Source: Pedobacter sp. L105
GTDB taxonomy: Bacteria; Bacteroidota; Bacteroidia; Sphingobacteriales; Sphingobacteriaceae
Assembly (NCBI RefSeq): GCF_009765875.1
Contig: NZ_LMUP01000004.1
Location: forward strand, 1,031,080-1,095,079
DNA length: 64,000 nt
Direction: 5' to 3'
Shown: positions 1 through 8,832 of the stretch, in pieces
Layout of the letters: each line of letters begins with the position of its first letter
How positions within the stretch are numbered: position 1 is the first letter of the stretch
Made by a program: the position numbers and the translations under genes
Notes under the pieces: model-generated
Told to the model about the DNA's origin: nothing
Database searches by the model: none
Seen by the model: only the letters and a program-made list of their open reading frames with translations

Positions 1-116
1 CTAACGGAGTCCAATTCTTTATTATTTCTCACATTAGTTTTTAAATCCTGGGCAAAAACCTGCTGTACTCCAAAAGAGAAGCAGATCAGGAAAAATAAAA
101 CAACTGTTTTATACAT
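1..116 (-). CDS. N-terminus of an exported protein (partial)
   Basis: Only the first 38 codons are inside the window; the gene runs off the left edge. The start ATG (116-114) overlaps the stop codon of the purine nucleoside phosphorylase gene as TAATG, so the two are probably translationally coupled. The protein begins with a basic residue, a hydrophobic stretch of about 15 residues and an AxA-like site (VFAQ), which is a typical Bacteroidota signal peptide. The remaining residues (DLKTNVRNNKELDSV) do not identify a family. Function unknown. Confidence 0.7.
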   Translation of the reverse strand, partial: MYKTVVLFFLICFSFGVQQVFAQDLKTNVRNNKELDSV

Positions 117-931
117 TATAATTGAGAAATTAACTGGCTTAATATTTTAGTCATTTTTGGTTCAGCAGTTCTTGCTGTAGCCAGTATTTCTTCTAAACTT
201 ACAGGTAAAAGAACCTCAGGAAAACCTTCATCTGTCAAAACAGACATCGCGAAAACCGGAATACTCATGTGATTGGCCACAATAACCTCAGGTACTGTAC
301 TCATACCTACCGCATCTCCACCAATGATACGCAAATATTTATATTCTGCTTTTGTTTCCAGATTAGGACCAGTTACAGATACATATACGCCCTGATGACA
401 GGTAATATTTTCCTGTTCTGCTATTTTCAGCGCTTTTGTGATCAATTCTTTGTGATAAGGCTGGCTCATATCCGGAAATCTTGGACCAAAGTCAGCATCA
501 TTGATCCCGCGCAGCGGACTTTCAGGCTGCAGGTTAATATGGTCATTGATCACCATCAGATCGCCTTTTTTAAAATCAGAATTTAGCGACCCTGCGGCAT
601 TGGAAACAAAAAGATATTGAATACCCAATGCTTTCATTACCCGTATTGGAAAGGTGATCTGCTGCATAGAATAACCCTCATAATAATGAAGTCTGCCTTG
701 CATAGCCACTACTCTCTTACCGTTCAATACACCAAAAATCAGCTTTCCGGAATGAAACTCTAACGTTGAAATAGGAAAATTAGGAATATTAGCATACATC
801 ATACTAAACTCCACTATAATCTCATTTACCAATCCCCCCAGTCCTGTTCCTAAAACAATACCGATTTCCGGCTGGAAATTATTGCTTTTTCGCTTTATAT
901 ATTCAACGGTTTCGTGCAGTGTCTGAAACAT
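116..931 (-). CDS. punA: Purine nucleoside phosphorylase
   Basis: This 271-residue protein matches the trimeric inosine/guanosine phosphorylase family, which splits purine nucleosides with phosphate into base and (deoxy)ribose-1-phosphate in the cytoplasm. Visible motifs are the N-terminal LGTGLGGLV phosphate loop, EFHSGKLIFG, VSNAAGSLN and GMSTVPEV near the C-terminus, in the expected order. Length is normal for the family. The start overlaps the 3' end of lpxK by 29 bp and the stop overlaps the next gene's ATG, so the three appear to form one operon. The family assignment is firm; substrate preference within purines is inferred. Confidence 0.93.
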   Translation of the reverse strand: MFQTLHETVEYIKRKSNNFQPEIGIVLGTGLGGLVNEIIVEFSMMYANIPNFPISTLEFHSGKLIFGVLNGKRVVAMQGRLHYYEGYSMQQITFPIRVMKALGIQYLFVSNAAGSLNSDFKKGDLMVINDHINLQPESPLRGINDADFGPRFPDMSQPYHKELITKALKIAEQENITCHQGVYVSVTGPNLETKAEYKYLRIIGGDAVGMSTVPEVIVANHMSIPVFAMSVLTDEGFPEVLLPVSLEEILATARTAEPKMTKILSQLISQL

Positions 932-1961
932 ACTTTAAAATCTTTTGATCAACTATTTCTTTACGTTCTGCTTCTACAGCAATGCTGATTGGCAAGTAAA
1001 ATACAGGCAAATCTAACAGTAATTCTTTGATTGTAACATCAAATAAACGTTGCGCATCCTTTTCTGTTGTGATAATGATCTTTTCTTTTGCAGGATGCTG
1101 AAGAAATGCCTCAACCAATTTACTTAAATTATGCGAAGTAAAGGTATGGTGGTCAGGATAATCGTGGTGCACAACAGTTAAAGAAAGCCTTTTCAGCTCA
1201 TTCAACATGGGTTTGGGATTGGCAATACCTGTCAGTAAAAAAACAGTTTGATGAACAAGAACATCCAGGTTTAAAGTCTCTTTGCCAAACAGCGAAGTGA
1301 GCTTACTATAGCGAATTGAAGAAAAAAAAAGCCTTTCCTGGGCATCATTATTAAATTTCCCCGCACAATATGATCGCTGTAATTCAGTAATTTCCTCAGG
1401 TGATTTGGTCACCATGACAATTGAGGCGCGTTTGTATCCCCAGAATGGCTCCCTCATATTTCCTGCAGGCAGCAGAAACTGCGGATGCAACAGTTTTTCA
1501 AACTCAAACAGTAAAATACTGAAACCAGGATTTACGCTCCTGTGCTGGAATGCATCATCCAGTATGATCAGGTCGTGTGTATCTTTAAGTCGATTAATAC
1601 CAAAAACGCGGTCTTCACATACAGCCACTGTTACCTGCGGAAATTTATGATAAAACTGAAGTGGTTCATCCCCTATGGTACGTGCTGTGGAACTTTCATC
1701 AGCATATAAAAAACCTTTGGTATCCCTACCGTAACCACGGCTAAGAATGGCGATTTTATAACCTGAAAGTAAATTAACCAGATATTCCGTCACGGGGCTT
1801 TTACCAGATCCACCCACTACCAGATTGCCTACGCAAATCACAGGGAGGTCAAATCGGCTCGATTTCAATAAGCCATAGTCATATAGTTTGTTTCTGCATA
1901 TAATCACTATCCCGTAAATCACAGAAAAGGGCAGGAAAAGCAATCGAAGGTATTTTATCAT
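903..1961 (-). CDS. lpxK: Tetraacyldisaccharide 4'-kinase
   Basis: LpxK phosphorylates the 4' position of the lipid A disaccharide at the inner membrane, a late step of lipid A synthesis. The 352-residue protein starts with a hydrophobic N-terminal segment (residues about 5-22) that anchors it to the membrane. A Walker A loop follows at about residues 44-56 (GNLVVGGSGKSP), and DDAFQHR at about 137 is the conserved catalytic/Mg-binding stretch of the family. It is transcribed divergently from pruA and overlaps punA downstream, an unusual partner that suggests only shared transcription. Start chosen at the ATG preceding the membrane anchor. Confidence 0.93.
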   Translation of the reverse strand: MIKYLRLLFLPFSVIYGIVIICRNKLYDYGLLKSSRFDLPVICVGNLVVGGSGKSPVTEYLVNLLSGYKIAILSRGYGRDTKGFLYADESSTARTIGDEPLQFYHKFPQVTVAVCEDRVFGINRLKDTHDLIILDDAFQHRSVNPGFSILLFEFEKLLHPQFLLPAGNMREPFWGYKRASIVMVTKSPEEITELQRSYCAGKFNNDAQERLFFSSIRYSKLTSLFGKETLNLDVLVHQTVFLLTGIANPKPMLNELKRLSLTVVHHDYPDHHTFTSHNLSKLVEAFLQHPAKEKIIITTEKDAQRLFDVTIKELLLDLPVFYLPISIAVEAERKEIVDQKILKYVSDTARNR

Positions 1962-1971
1962 CGTATGGATT

Positions 1972-1979
1972 CAAAAATA
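1972..1979 (-). promoter_or_regulatory. Possible -7 box upstream of lpxK
   Basis: The minus strand reads TATTTTTG, a full match to the Bacteroidota -7 consensus TAnnTTTG. It ends only about 10 bp before the lpxK ATG, which would leave a leader of roughly five bases, and no TTG is seen at the expected -33 spacing. It may be chance in an AT-rich spacer. Confidence 0.3.
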
Positions 1980-1996
1980 AGAATAAAATAAAAAAC

Positions 1997-2004
1997 TATC
2001 TTTG
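1997..2004 (+). promoter_or_regulatory. -7 promoter box of pruA
   Basis: TATCTTTG matches the Bacteroidota primary-sigma -7 consensus TAnnTTTG and lies 21 bp upstream of the pruA ATG at 2026. No clear -33 TTG is visible. The box argues that the in-frame TTG at 2002, which sits inside it, is not the translation start. Confidence 0.6.
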
Positions 2005-2025
2005 CCCAAACAATTTTTTTATATC

Positions 2026-3654
2026 ATGCTCAAAGGATTTTTTAACGTACCAACCCCGACGAACGAACCCATTTTTGGTTATGCTCCCGGAAGTAAAGAA
2101 CGTGAATTATTGAAAGCTGCTCTGGAAGAAGCGCGTTCAAAAACAGGCGACATCCCTATGTATATCGGTGGCAAACCAGTCCACACAGATAAAAAGGGCA
2201 AAGTTACTCCACCACACGATCATCAGCATATCTTAGCCCATTACAGTATAGGAGACAAAACACATGTTCAGCAAGCCATAGATGCCGCATTAGCAGCAAA
2301 AGAAAAATGGGAAAATCTGGCATGGGAACAACGTGCTTCTATATTTTTAAAGGTTGCCGATTTAATCTCTGGTCCTTATCGTTACAAGCTGAATGCAGCT
2401 ACAATGCTTGGACAATCAAAAAATGCTTACCAGGCAGAAATTGATTCTGTTTGTGAGTTGATAGACTTCTTACGTTTCAACGTATCTTATCTGTCGGAAA
2501 TTTACAGTCAGCAGCCTCCGGTATCTCCTAAAGGTGTTTGGAACAGGGTAGAACAACGTCCTTTGGAAGGATTTGTATTTGCTTTAACGCCATTCAACTT
2601 TACAGCTATCGCTGGTAACCTGCCTACTTCAGCAGCGCTGATGGGTAACGTAGTTGTATGGAAACCAGCAGATACACAAGTATATGCAGCTAACTTACTG
2701 ATGGAGATTTTCATTGAAGCAGGTTTACCGGCAGGTGTGATTAACCTGATCTATGCAGATGGTCCTGAAACAGGTGACGTAATTTTCAACAGTCCCGACT
2801 TTGCAGGTATACACTTTACAGGTTCTACTCCTGTATTTCAGCACATCTGGAAAACAGTAGGTACAAATATTCATAAATACAAAACTTACCCGCGCATCGT
2901 AGGTGAAACCGGTGGTAAAGATTTTATCCTGGTTCATGGTTCTGCTGATGCCGAAGTTTCAAGTACAGCTATTTTACGAGGCGCCTTTGAATACCAGGGA
3001 CAAAAATGTTCAGCTGCTTCAAGGGTATATATTGCGAAAAGCATCTGGCCTTATGTTAAGGAGTTTATGTTGCGTGACCTCGCTACCTTTAAAATGGGCG
3101 GTACTGAAGATTTCAGCAACTTTATCAATGCTGTTATCGATGAAAAATCATTTGATAAACTGGCAAAATATATCGATCAGGCAAAATCAGATCCTGCAGT
3201 GGAAATCATGGCAGGAGGAAACTACGACAAATCTAAAGGTTATTTTGTAGAGCCTACCGTGCTGATCGTTCAGGATCCTAAATATACCACTATGTGTGAG
3301 GAATTATTTGGTCCGGTAGTAAGCATTTATTTATATGAAGACGAAGAATTTGATCAGACACTTAAATTGATCGACTCTACTTCTATCTATGCTTTAACTG
3401 GTGCCATCATTGCACAGGATCGTTATATCATCGATCAGGCATCTTACGCCTTACGTAATTCAGCAGGTAACTTCTACATCAATGATAAATGTACAGGGGC
3501 CGTTGTTGGTCAGCAGCCATTTGGAGGCGCCAGAGGTTCAGGTACAAATGATAAAGCCGGTTCAATGATCAACTTATTGCGTTGGGTTTCTCCACGTACA
3601 ATTAAGGAATCTTTCGATCCGCCAAAAGATTACCGTTATCCTTTTTTAGGATAA
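2026..3654 (+). CDS. pruA: L-glutamate gamma-semialdehyde dehydrogenase (delta-1-pyrroline-5-carboxylate dehydrogenase)
   Basis: This NAD-dependent aldehyde dehydrogenase oxidises glutamate semialdehyde to glutamate, the second step of proline breakdown. The protein has 542 residues from the ATG at 2026. The ALDH catalytic glutamate motif GETGGKDF and the catalytic cysteine motif YQGQKCSAASR are both present, and the C-terminal half carries EELFGPVVSIY and the NDKCTGAVVGQQPFGG region typical of the P5C dehydrogenase class. It is a stand-alone enzyme, not fused to proline dehydrogenase as in proteobacterial PutA. A TTG start 24 bases upstream is possible but falls inside the promoter box. Confidence 0.95.
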   Translation: MLKGFFNVPTPTNEPIFGYAPGSKERELLKAALEEARSKTGDIPMYIGGKPVHTDKKGKVTPPHDHQHILAHYSIGDKTHVQQAIDAALAAKEKWENLAWEQRASIFLKVADLISGPYRYKLNAATMLGQSKNAYQAEIDSVCELIDFLRFNVSYLSEIYSQQPPVSPKGVWNRVEQRPLEGFVFALTPFNFTAIAGNLPTSAALMGNVVVWKPADTQVYAANLLMEIFIEAGLPAGVINLIYADGPETGDVIFNSPDFAGIHFTGSTPVFQHIWKTVGTNIHKYKTYPRIVGETGGKDFILVHGSADAEVSSTAILRGAFEYQGQKCSAASRVYIAKSIWPYVKEFMLRDLATFKMGGTEDFSNFINAVIDEKSFDKLAKYIDQAKSDPAVEIMAGGNYDKSKGYFVEPTVLIVQDPKYTTMCEELFGPVVSIYLYEDEEFDQTLKLIDSTSIYALTGAIIAQDRYIIDQASYALRNSAGNFYINDKCTGAVVGQQPFGGARGSGTNDKAGSMINLLRWVSPRTIKESFDPPKDYRYPFLG

Positions 3655-3660
3655 TTAAAC

Positions 3661-3688
3661 AAAAAAAGCCGCAGATGCGGCTTTTTTT
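3661..3688. terminator. Bidirectional intrinsic terminator between pruA and the carbonic anhydrase gene
   Basis: A seven-base A run, the stem AGCCGCA/TGCGGCT with a minimal loop, and a seven-base T run make a near-symmetrical terminator. It serves the convergent pruA (plus) and carbonic anhydrase (minus) genes. Confidence 0.9.
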
Positions 3689-3706
3689 GTTTAAATTTTA
3701 TGGAGA

Positions 3707-4381
3707 CTATAATGGTTTCAAATTATCCATCTTAAAAACAGAAGAAATATGATCATTGGATTCTGTAGTAACTTTTAAATCCGTGATCAATCCTGTTTCA
3801 AGGCTATAAGCCCATCCATGTACACCCAATTTTTTACCATTGGCCCATCTGTTTTGAACAATGGATGTTTTAGTCAGGTTAAATACACCTTCAATAACAT
3901 TCAGCTCTACTAAGCGCGCACATCTTTGTTTATGATCAGAAATCAGGTCCAGCTCATGGTAATGCAAACGGTAGATATCCTTGATATTCCTTAACCAATT
4001 ATCAATGATACCGAATTGTTTATTTCCAATGGCAGCCTCTACCCCACCGCAACCATAATGGCCGCATACAATCACATGTTCTACTTCCAGTACGTTCACT
4101 GCATAATCCAATACACTTAACATGTTCATATCCGTATGCACTACTACATTGGCAATATTACGGTGAACAAAAATATCCCCTGGAGTAGTATTGGTAATTT
4201 GATTGGCAGGAACCCTGCTGTCTGAACAGCCAATCCACAATACTGGTGGTTTCTGGCCTGCAGACAAGCGGTCGAAGAAAGTCGGATCTTCAGCCAGGGT
4301 AGCTGCAACCCATTCCTTATTGCCTTTTAATAACCCTTCGTATGTAATTTGTTGTGAGTGTTCACTAATTTTTGAGCACAT
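3707..4381 (-). CDS. can: Beta-class carbonic anhydrase
   Basis: This 224-residue zinc enzyme interconverts CO2 and bicarbonate. The beta-class zinc ligands and the Asp-Arg dyad are visible in GCSDSRVPANQ (about residues 51-61) and GHYGCGGVEA (about 106-115), and FVHRNIANVV between them is also family-typical. Bicarbonate supply would suit the biotin-dependent carboxylase beta subunit encoded 0.6 kb away, though the two genes are transcribed in opposite directions. It is a single-gene unit ending at the shared terminator with pruA. Confidence 0.95.
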   Translation of the reverse strand: MCSKISEHSQQITYEGLLKGNKEWVAATLAEDPTFFDRLSAGQKPPVLWIGCSDSRVPANQITNTTPGDIFVHRNIANVVVHTDMNMLSVLDYAVNVLEVEHVIVCGHYGCGGVEAAIGNKQFGIIDNWLRNIKDIYRLHYHELDLISDHKQRCARLVELNVIEGVFNLTKTSIVQNRWANGKKLGVHGWAYSLETGLITDLKVTTESNDHISSVFKMDNLKPL

Positions 4382-4536
4382 AATATTTTTTTTAATTTAT
4401 CAGTCCGTTGAATAAAATACGCTTTATCTATCTAAGGTAAATATAATCCCTCTGATGTAAGCATAATGAAGATATTTCGAGAGCATTCAATATTTACGAT
4501 TAGCCAATCTTAAATTAGCTAGACGTTTTACTTCAA

Positions 4537-4878
4537 TCAACTAAAATTTGGAGGTGGAGTCGGTACTGACGGATGATAGGGGTCTACATAACGCCTGAAA
4601 TGATCAACATAACAATTCCTGATACTGAAACCCCGTATGATGGGGACATAGGCATAGTTATAATGAAGATCAATGGGTTTATAGTCTGTAAATTTCACCA
4701 GGCTCTTTCCGGCATCATCTTCTGAGCCGTGTTCTTGCTCTAGCTGAAGGATCACAGATTTAACCGTAGTTGCATCTAAATACCAGCTCAATACCGGGGC
4801 AGCAGAGATCACCATCTTTGATAAAAAGATACTGATAAAAGCAATAACGATAACTAAACGGTACTTACGAAAAAACAT
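4537..4878 (-). CDS. Small membrane-anchored or secreted protein of unknown function
   Basis: The product has 113 residues. A basic start (MFFRKYR) is followed by a hydrophobic segment at about residues 8-30, which is either an uncleaved anchor or a signal peptide. The rest is soluble, contains one Cys in RNCYVDHFRRYV, and ends in a proline-rich tail (HPSVPTPPPNFS). I do not recognise the family. It stands alone between the carbonic anhydrase gene and the divergent carboxylase gene, with about 150 bp on each side. The reading frame is well placed and not antisense to any other gene, which supports it as a real gene. Confidence 0.6.
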   Translation of the reverse strand: MFFRKYRLVIVIAFISIFLSKMVISAAPVLSWYLDATTVKSVILQLEQEHGSEDDAGKSLVKFTDYKPIDLHYNYAYVPIIRGFSIRNCYVDHFRRYVDPYHPSVPTPPPNFS

Positions 4879-5024
4879 AGATCTGGTAAACGGCTTTACT
4901 TAACGCCCAAAAATAACACCTAGCCCATTTAAACAGCTATAAAACTTGTAAAAAAAATGTAATTATGAACTAATTCACAATATCACCAGTAATTTCTACA
5001 TTTATACCAATCGTATGAACATCC

Positions 5025-6569
5025 ATGAATAACAAAATAGCATTACTACAAGACAAAATTAAGCAGGCACATGCTGGCGGTGGCCCGGTAAGAATTGAAA
5101 GTCAGCATAAAAAGGGCAAATTAACTGCTCGTGAGCGACTGCATTTTTTGCTGGATGAAGGGTCTTTTGAAGAAATAGGCATGCTGGTAACCCACAGAAG
5201 TGTAGACTTTGGAATGGAAACAGAAAAATATCCCGGAGACGGTGTAGTAACGGGTTATGGAAATATTAACGGACGGCTGGTTTATGTATTTTCACAGGAT
5301 TTCACTGTTTTTGGTGGTTCCCTTTCTGAAACACATGCCGAAAAGATCTGTAAGATTATGGAGCTGGCCTTAAAAAACGGGGCTCCGCTCATTGGGTTAA
5401 ACGACAGCGGAGGTGCACGGATACAGGAAGGCGTAGTTTCTCTCGGAGGTTATGCAGATATATTTTACAGGAATGTACAGGCTTCGGGTGTGATCCCACA
5501 ACTTTCGGCCATTATGGGTCCTTGTGCAGGCGGTGCAGTATACTCTCCTGCCATCACAGATTTCATCCTCATGGTAGAAAACACTTCCTATATGTTTGTA
5601 ACCGGCCCTAATGTGGTGAAGACGGTAACGCATGAAGAAGTGAGCTCAGAAGAACTGGGTGGTGCCTCTACACATGCTACAAAATCCGGCGTAACTCATT
5701 TCTCCTGCAGCAATGAAATTGATGCCATTAACCATGTCAAACGCCTGCTCAGTTATATGCCGCAGAATTGCGAGGAGATACCGGCACCTTTAGCCTATAG
5801 CCTTGGCCAGGACGAAACCCGTATAACTTTGAATACGATCATACCGGAAAATGCAAATCAGCCTTATGACGTAAGAGAAGTTATCAGCCAGATCGCCGAT
5901 CAGGATACTTTCCTGGAAGTCCATAAAGACTACGCAGAAAATATTGTTGTTGGTTTTGCCCGCCTTGCCGGAAGAAGCATAGGCATTATCGCCAATCAGC
6001 CTGCTTATCTTGCCGGTGTGCTGGACAACCATGCTTCTGTTAAAGCTGCACGTTTTGTTAGATTTTGTGACTGTTTTAACATTCCCCTGCTGGTACTGGA
6101 AGATGTACCCGGTTTTCTGCCCGGAACAGATCAGGAATGGAACGGCATCATTACCAATGGTGCAAAACTATTGTACGCATTTAGTGAAGCCACTGTACCC
6201 AGAATTACAGTAATCATCAGGAAAGCCTATGGAGGTGCTTACGATGTGATGAATTCCAAACACATTGGTGCAGATATGAATTATGCCTGGCCGACCGCAG
6301 AAATCGCAGTAATGGGCGCCAAAGGTGCTGCAGAAATCATCTTCAAAAAAGAGATCCAGCTTTCTGCAGATCCTGAAGAAAAATTGCTGGAAAAAGAAAA
6401 AATGTATGCAGAGATCTTCGCCAATCCTTATCGTGCAGCAGAACGAGGATTTGTAGATGAAGTGATAGAACCATCAGCCACACGTACCAAACTCATTAAA
6501 GCATTTAAAATGCTGGAAAATAAAGTAGTCAACAATCCGCGTAAAAAACATGGCAACATTCCATTGTAA
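5025..6569 (+). CDS. Acyl-CoA carboxylase beta subunit (carboxyltransferase, propionyl-CoA carboxylase type)
   Basis: The 514-residue protein is a biotin-dependent carboxyltransferase subunit that moves a carboxyl group between carboxybiotin and an acyl-CoA. Family features include [10 protein letters not shown] near the N-terminus, the oxyanion-loop sequences [10 protein letters not shown] (about residue 128) and [14 protein letters not shown] (about 164), and the C-terminal [14 protein letters not shown] and [10 protein letters not shown] stretches. Length fits PccB/MmdA (about 510). No biotin carboxylase or biotin carrier gene lies nearby, so the exact substrate (propionyl-CoA or methylmalonyl-CoA) cannot be settled here. 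Confidence 0.9.
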   Translation: MNNKIALLQDKIKQAHAGGGPVRIESQHKKGKLTARERLHFLLDEGSFEEIGMLVTHRSVDFGMETEKYPGDGVVTGYGNINGRLVYVFSQDFTVFGGSLSETHAEKICKIMELALKNGAPLIGLNDSGGARIQEGVVSLGGYADIFYRNVQASGVIPQLSAIMGPCAGGAVYSPAITDFILMVENTSYMFVTGPNVVKTVTHEEVSSEELGGASTHATKSGVTHFSCSNEIDAINHVKRLLSYMPQNCEEIPAPLAYSLGQDETRITLNTIIPENANQPYDVREVISQIADQDTFLEVHKDYAENIVVGFARLAGRSIGIIANQPAYLAGVLDNHASVKAARFVRFCDCFNIPLLVLEDVPGFLPGTDQEWNGIITNGAKLLYAFSEATVPRITVIIRKAYGGAYDVMNSKHIGADMNYAWPTAEIAVMGAKGAAEIIFKKEIQLSADPEEKLLEKEKMYAEIFANPYRAAERGFVDEVIEPSATRTKLIKAFKMLENKVVNNPRKKHGNIPL

Positions 6570-6608
6570 ATAAAACAGCCGATTCTGTGATGCTTAGTGC
6601 CATCTTTA

Positions 6609-6616
6609 TATATTTG
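6609..6616 (+). promoter_or_regulatory. -7 promoter box of the M42 peptidase gene
   Basis: TATATTTG is a full match to TAnnTTTG, 23 bp before the ATG at 6639. It suggests the peptidase gene is transcribed on its own although it follows the carboxylase gene closely. No clear -33 box is seen. Confidence 0.55.
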
Positions 6617-6638
6617 TTGTATAAACCTATATTTAAAG

Positions 6639-7754
6639 ATGGCTAAAAAGAAAGATGATCAGCAGAAACATATATCTGTTGTAAATGAGAAATCCCTCCA
6701 GTTTTTTGAAGAATATATCAATAATCCATCTCCAACGGGATTTGAATACCCGGGACAAAAACTTTGGTTAGACTACCTTAAACCATATATTGATGAAAGT
6801 TTTATCGATAACTATGGAACAGCAGTAGGCGTAATCAATCCCGAAGCTACTTTTAAAGTAGTTATTGAAGCACATGCTGATGAAATCTCCTGGTTTGTAA
6901 ATTATATCACCAGCGATGGACTGATCTATGTGATCAGAAACGGTGGTTCAGATCACCAGATCGCTCCTTCCAAAAGGGTAAATATACATACTGATAAAGG
7001 CCTGGTAAAAGCTGTTTTTGGCTGGCCGGCAATACATACACGCGGTGCGGGAGAAAAAGAAGAAGCGCCTGCTTTGAAAAACATTTTCCTTGACTGTGGC
7101 TGCACCACAAAAGAAGAAGTAGAAAGTCTGGGTATCCATGTAGGCTGTGTAATTACTTATGAAGATGAATTCATGGTATTAAACGACCGCTACTATGTAG
7201 GCCGTGCACTGGATAACCGTGCCGGTGGGTTTATGATCGCGGAAGTGGCACGTTTACTTAAAGAAAACAAACAGGAACTACCTTTTGGGTTATACATTGT
7301 AAACTCCGTTCAGGAAGAAATCGGTCTAAGAGGAGCAGAAATGATTGCGCATAGGATTAAGCCTAACGTAGCGATCATTACAGACGTTACTCACGATACT
7401 TCTACACCAATGATCAACAAAATTACACAGGGTGATTTAGCCTGCGGCCGCGGACCGGTAGTTTCCTACGCCCCTGCTGTGCAAACTAACCTGAATAAAT
7501 TGCTGATCGAAACAGCACAAAAAAACAACATTCCTTTCCAGCGCCAGGCTTCATCCCGTTCTACAGGAACAGACACAGATGCCTTTGCATATTCAAATGG
7601 CGGTGTACCCTCAGCGCTGATCTCATTACCTTTGCGTTACATGCATACTACGGTAGAAATGATCCATAAAGAAGATGTAGATAATGTTATCCGACTGATC
7701 TATCACTCTTTATTAAACATTAAAAAAGACCACGATTTTAAATACAACAAATAA
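6639..7754 (+). CDS. M42 family metallopeptidase (glutamyl/tetrahedral aminopeptidase type)
   Basis: The 371-residue protein (from the ATG at 6639) belongs to the M42 family, which are large cytoplasmic dodecameric aminopeptidases with two metals per active site. The metal-ligand and catalytic motifs appear in order: EAHADEI (His), ALDNRAGG (bridging Asp), VQEEIGLRGA (catalytic and metal Glu), ITDVTHDT (Asp) and the final MHTTVEMIH (His). The GTG start 42 bases upstream would precede the promoter box and add residues unlike the family, so it was rejected. It probably has a role in peptide turnover. Confidence 0.9.
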   Translation: MAKKKDDQQKHISVVNEKSLQFFEEYINNPSPTGFEYPGQKLWLDYLKPYIDESFIDNYGTAVGVINPEATFKVVIEAHADEISWFVNYITSDGLIYVIRNGGSDHQIAPSKRVNIHTDKGLVKAVFGWPAIHTRGAGEKEEAPALKNIFLDCGCTTKEEVESLGIHVGCVITYEDEFMVLNDRYYVGRALDNRAGGFMIAEVARLLKENKQELPFGLYIVNSVQEEIGLRGAEMIAHRIKPNVAIITDVTHDTSTPMINKITQGDLACGRGPVVSYAPAVQTNLNKLLIETAQKNNIPFQRQASSRSTGTDTDAFAYSNGGVPSALISLPLRYMHTTVEMIHKEDVDNVIRLIYHSLLNIKKDHDFKYNK

Positions 7755-7777
7755 CATCTTATATTCACCGAATATTT

Positions 7778-7809
7778 AAGCGTGCCTGATCTTTCAAGCA
7801 CGCTTTTTT
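7778..7809 (+). terminator. Intrinsic terminator of the M42 peptidase gene
   Basis: The stem GCGTGC/GCACGC encloses a loop of about 12 bases and is followed by six T residues, 25 bp after the stop codon. Confidence 0.8.
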
Positions 7810-7861
7810 ATGGTATATTGTCCCGTATGGCCCGAGGCCTTTTGATTAAAAAATAAGAAAA

Positions 7862-8761
7862 ATGAAACCCACTTTATTAATACTCGCAGCTGGTATGGCA
7901 AGTCGCTATGGCAGTATGAAACAAATTGATGGCTTTGGACCTAACGATGAAACCATCATCGATTATTCAATATACGATGCCATAAAAGCCGGCTTCGGAA
8001 AAGTTGTTTTTATCATCAAAGAAGATTTTGTAGATAACTTTAAAGCCATATTCGAAGCCAAACTAAATGGAAAAATAGAAACTGATTATGTATTTCAAAA
8101 TTTTAATTTGAAGCAATATGGTATTGATCTTCAAATTGAAAGAAGTAAACCATGGGGAACAGGCCACGCTATCCTTGCCGCAAGACATGCCATCAAAGAA
8201 CCTTTCTGCGTGATCAATGCGGATGATTTCTATGGTCTGGATGCTTTTCAGAAAATGGTTAAATTCCTGACTGAAGAGGTAACAGGAAGTAACTACTCTA
8301 TGATCGGTTATGAAGTAGCTAAAACTTTATCAGATTTTGGTGCAGTATCACGTGGAGTATGTAAAGTAAGCCATGAAGGCTATCTGGAAGAAATCATTGA
8401 AAGAACAAAAGTATTTCCTAAAGGGGATGCGATCTTTTATGAAGAAGGTGAAGAACTATATCCTTTGGCTATTGATACGCGTGTTTCTATGAACTTCTGG
8501 GGCTTTACACCGGAAGTATTTAAGCTGGGTGAAGAATTATTCAGGGAGTTCGCCGAATCGCACCAAGAAGACCCTAAATCAGAATTTTATATTCCTATCA
8601 TTGTGGAAACACTATTAAATTCAGAAAAGGCAGATTTTAAAGTAGTTCCTACCGACAGCAAATGGTTTGGTGTAACTTATAAAGAAGATAAACCAATTGT
8701 TCAGGCAAGTATAGATCAGCTGATTAAAGATGGCGTTTATCCTGAAAATCTGTGGAAGTAA
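7862..8761 (+). CDS. Sugar-phosphate nucleotidyltransferase (NTP_transferase family)
   Basis: The 299-residue cytoplasmic protein has the GT-A-like nucleotidyltransferase fold. The N-terminal nucleotide-binding signature LAAGMASRYGSMKQ (about residues 7-20) and the metal-binding NADDFYG (about 119-125) are present, with KPWGTGHAI between them. It should join an NTP to a sugar 1-phosphate, but neither the sugar nor the base can be read from the sequence. It stands alone between two terminators and is not next to the polysaccharide cluster, so it may serve general cell-envelope or salvage metabolism. Confidence 0.85.
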   Translation: MKPTLLILAAGMASRYGSMKQIDGFGPNDETIIDYSIYDAIKAGFGKVVFIIKEDFVDNFKAIFEAKLNGKIETDYVFQNFNLKQYGIDLQIERSKPWGTGHAILAARHAIKEPFCVINADDFYGLDAFQKMVKFLTEEVTGSNYSMIGYEVAKTLSDFGAVSRGVCKVSHEGYLEEIIERTKVFPKGDAIFYEEGEELYPLAIDTRVSMNFWGFTPEVFKLGEELFREFAESHQEDPKSEFYIPIIVETLLNSEKADFKVVPTDSKWFGVTYKEDKPIVQASIDQLIKDGVYPENLWK

Positions 8762-8780
8762 TTTAAATTACATCGCATAA

Positions 8781-8815
8781 AAAAAGGGGCAGAAATTAAT
8801 TTCCGCCCCTTTTTC
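8781..8815. terminator. Bidirectional intrinsic terminator
   Basis: A GGGGC...GCCCC hairpin of about ten pairs with one mismatch is flanked by five A on the left and five T on the right. It lies between the converging nucleotidyltransferase and dnaK genes. Confidence 0.88.
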
Positions 8816-8832
8816 ATTTGATCTGTTAACGA

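Noticed and set aside
2002..2025. In-frame TTG start upstream of pruA
   Set aside because: The TTG lies inside the TATCTTTG promoter box, and the ATG at 2026 gives the family's N-terminus.
6597..6638. GTG start upstream of the M42 peptidase
   Set aside because: It precedes a full TAnnTTTG box and adds residues unlike the family; the ATG at 6639 is better.
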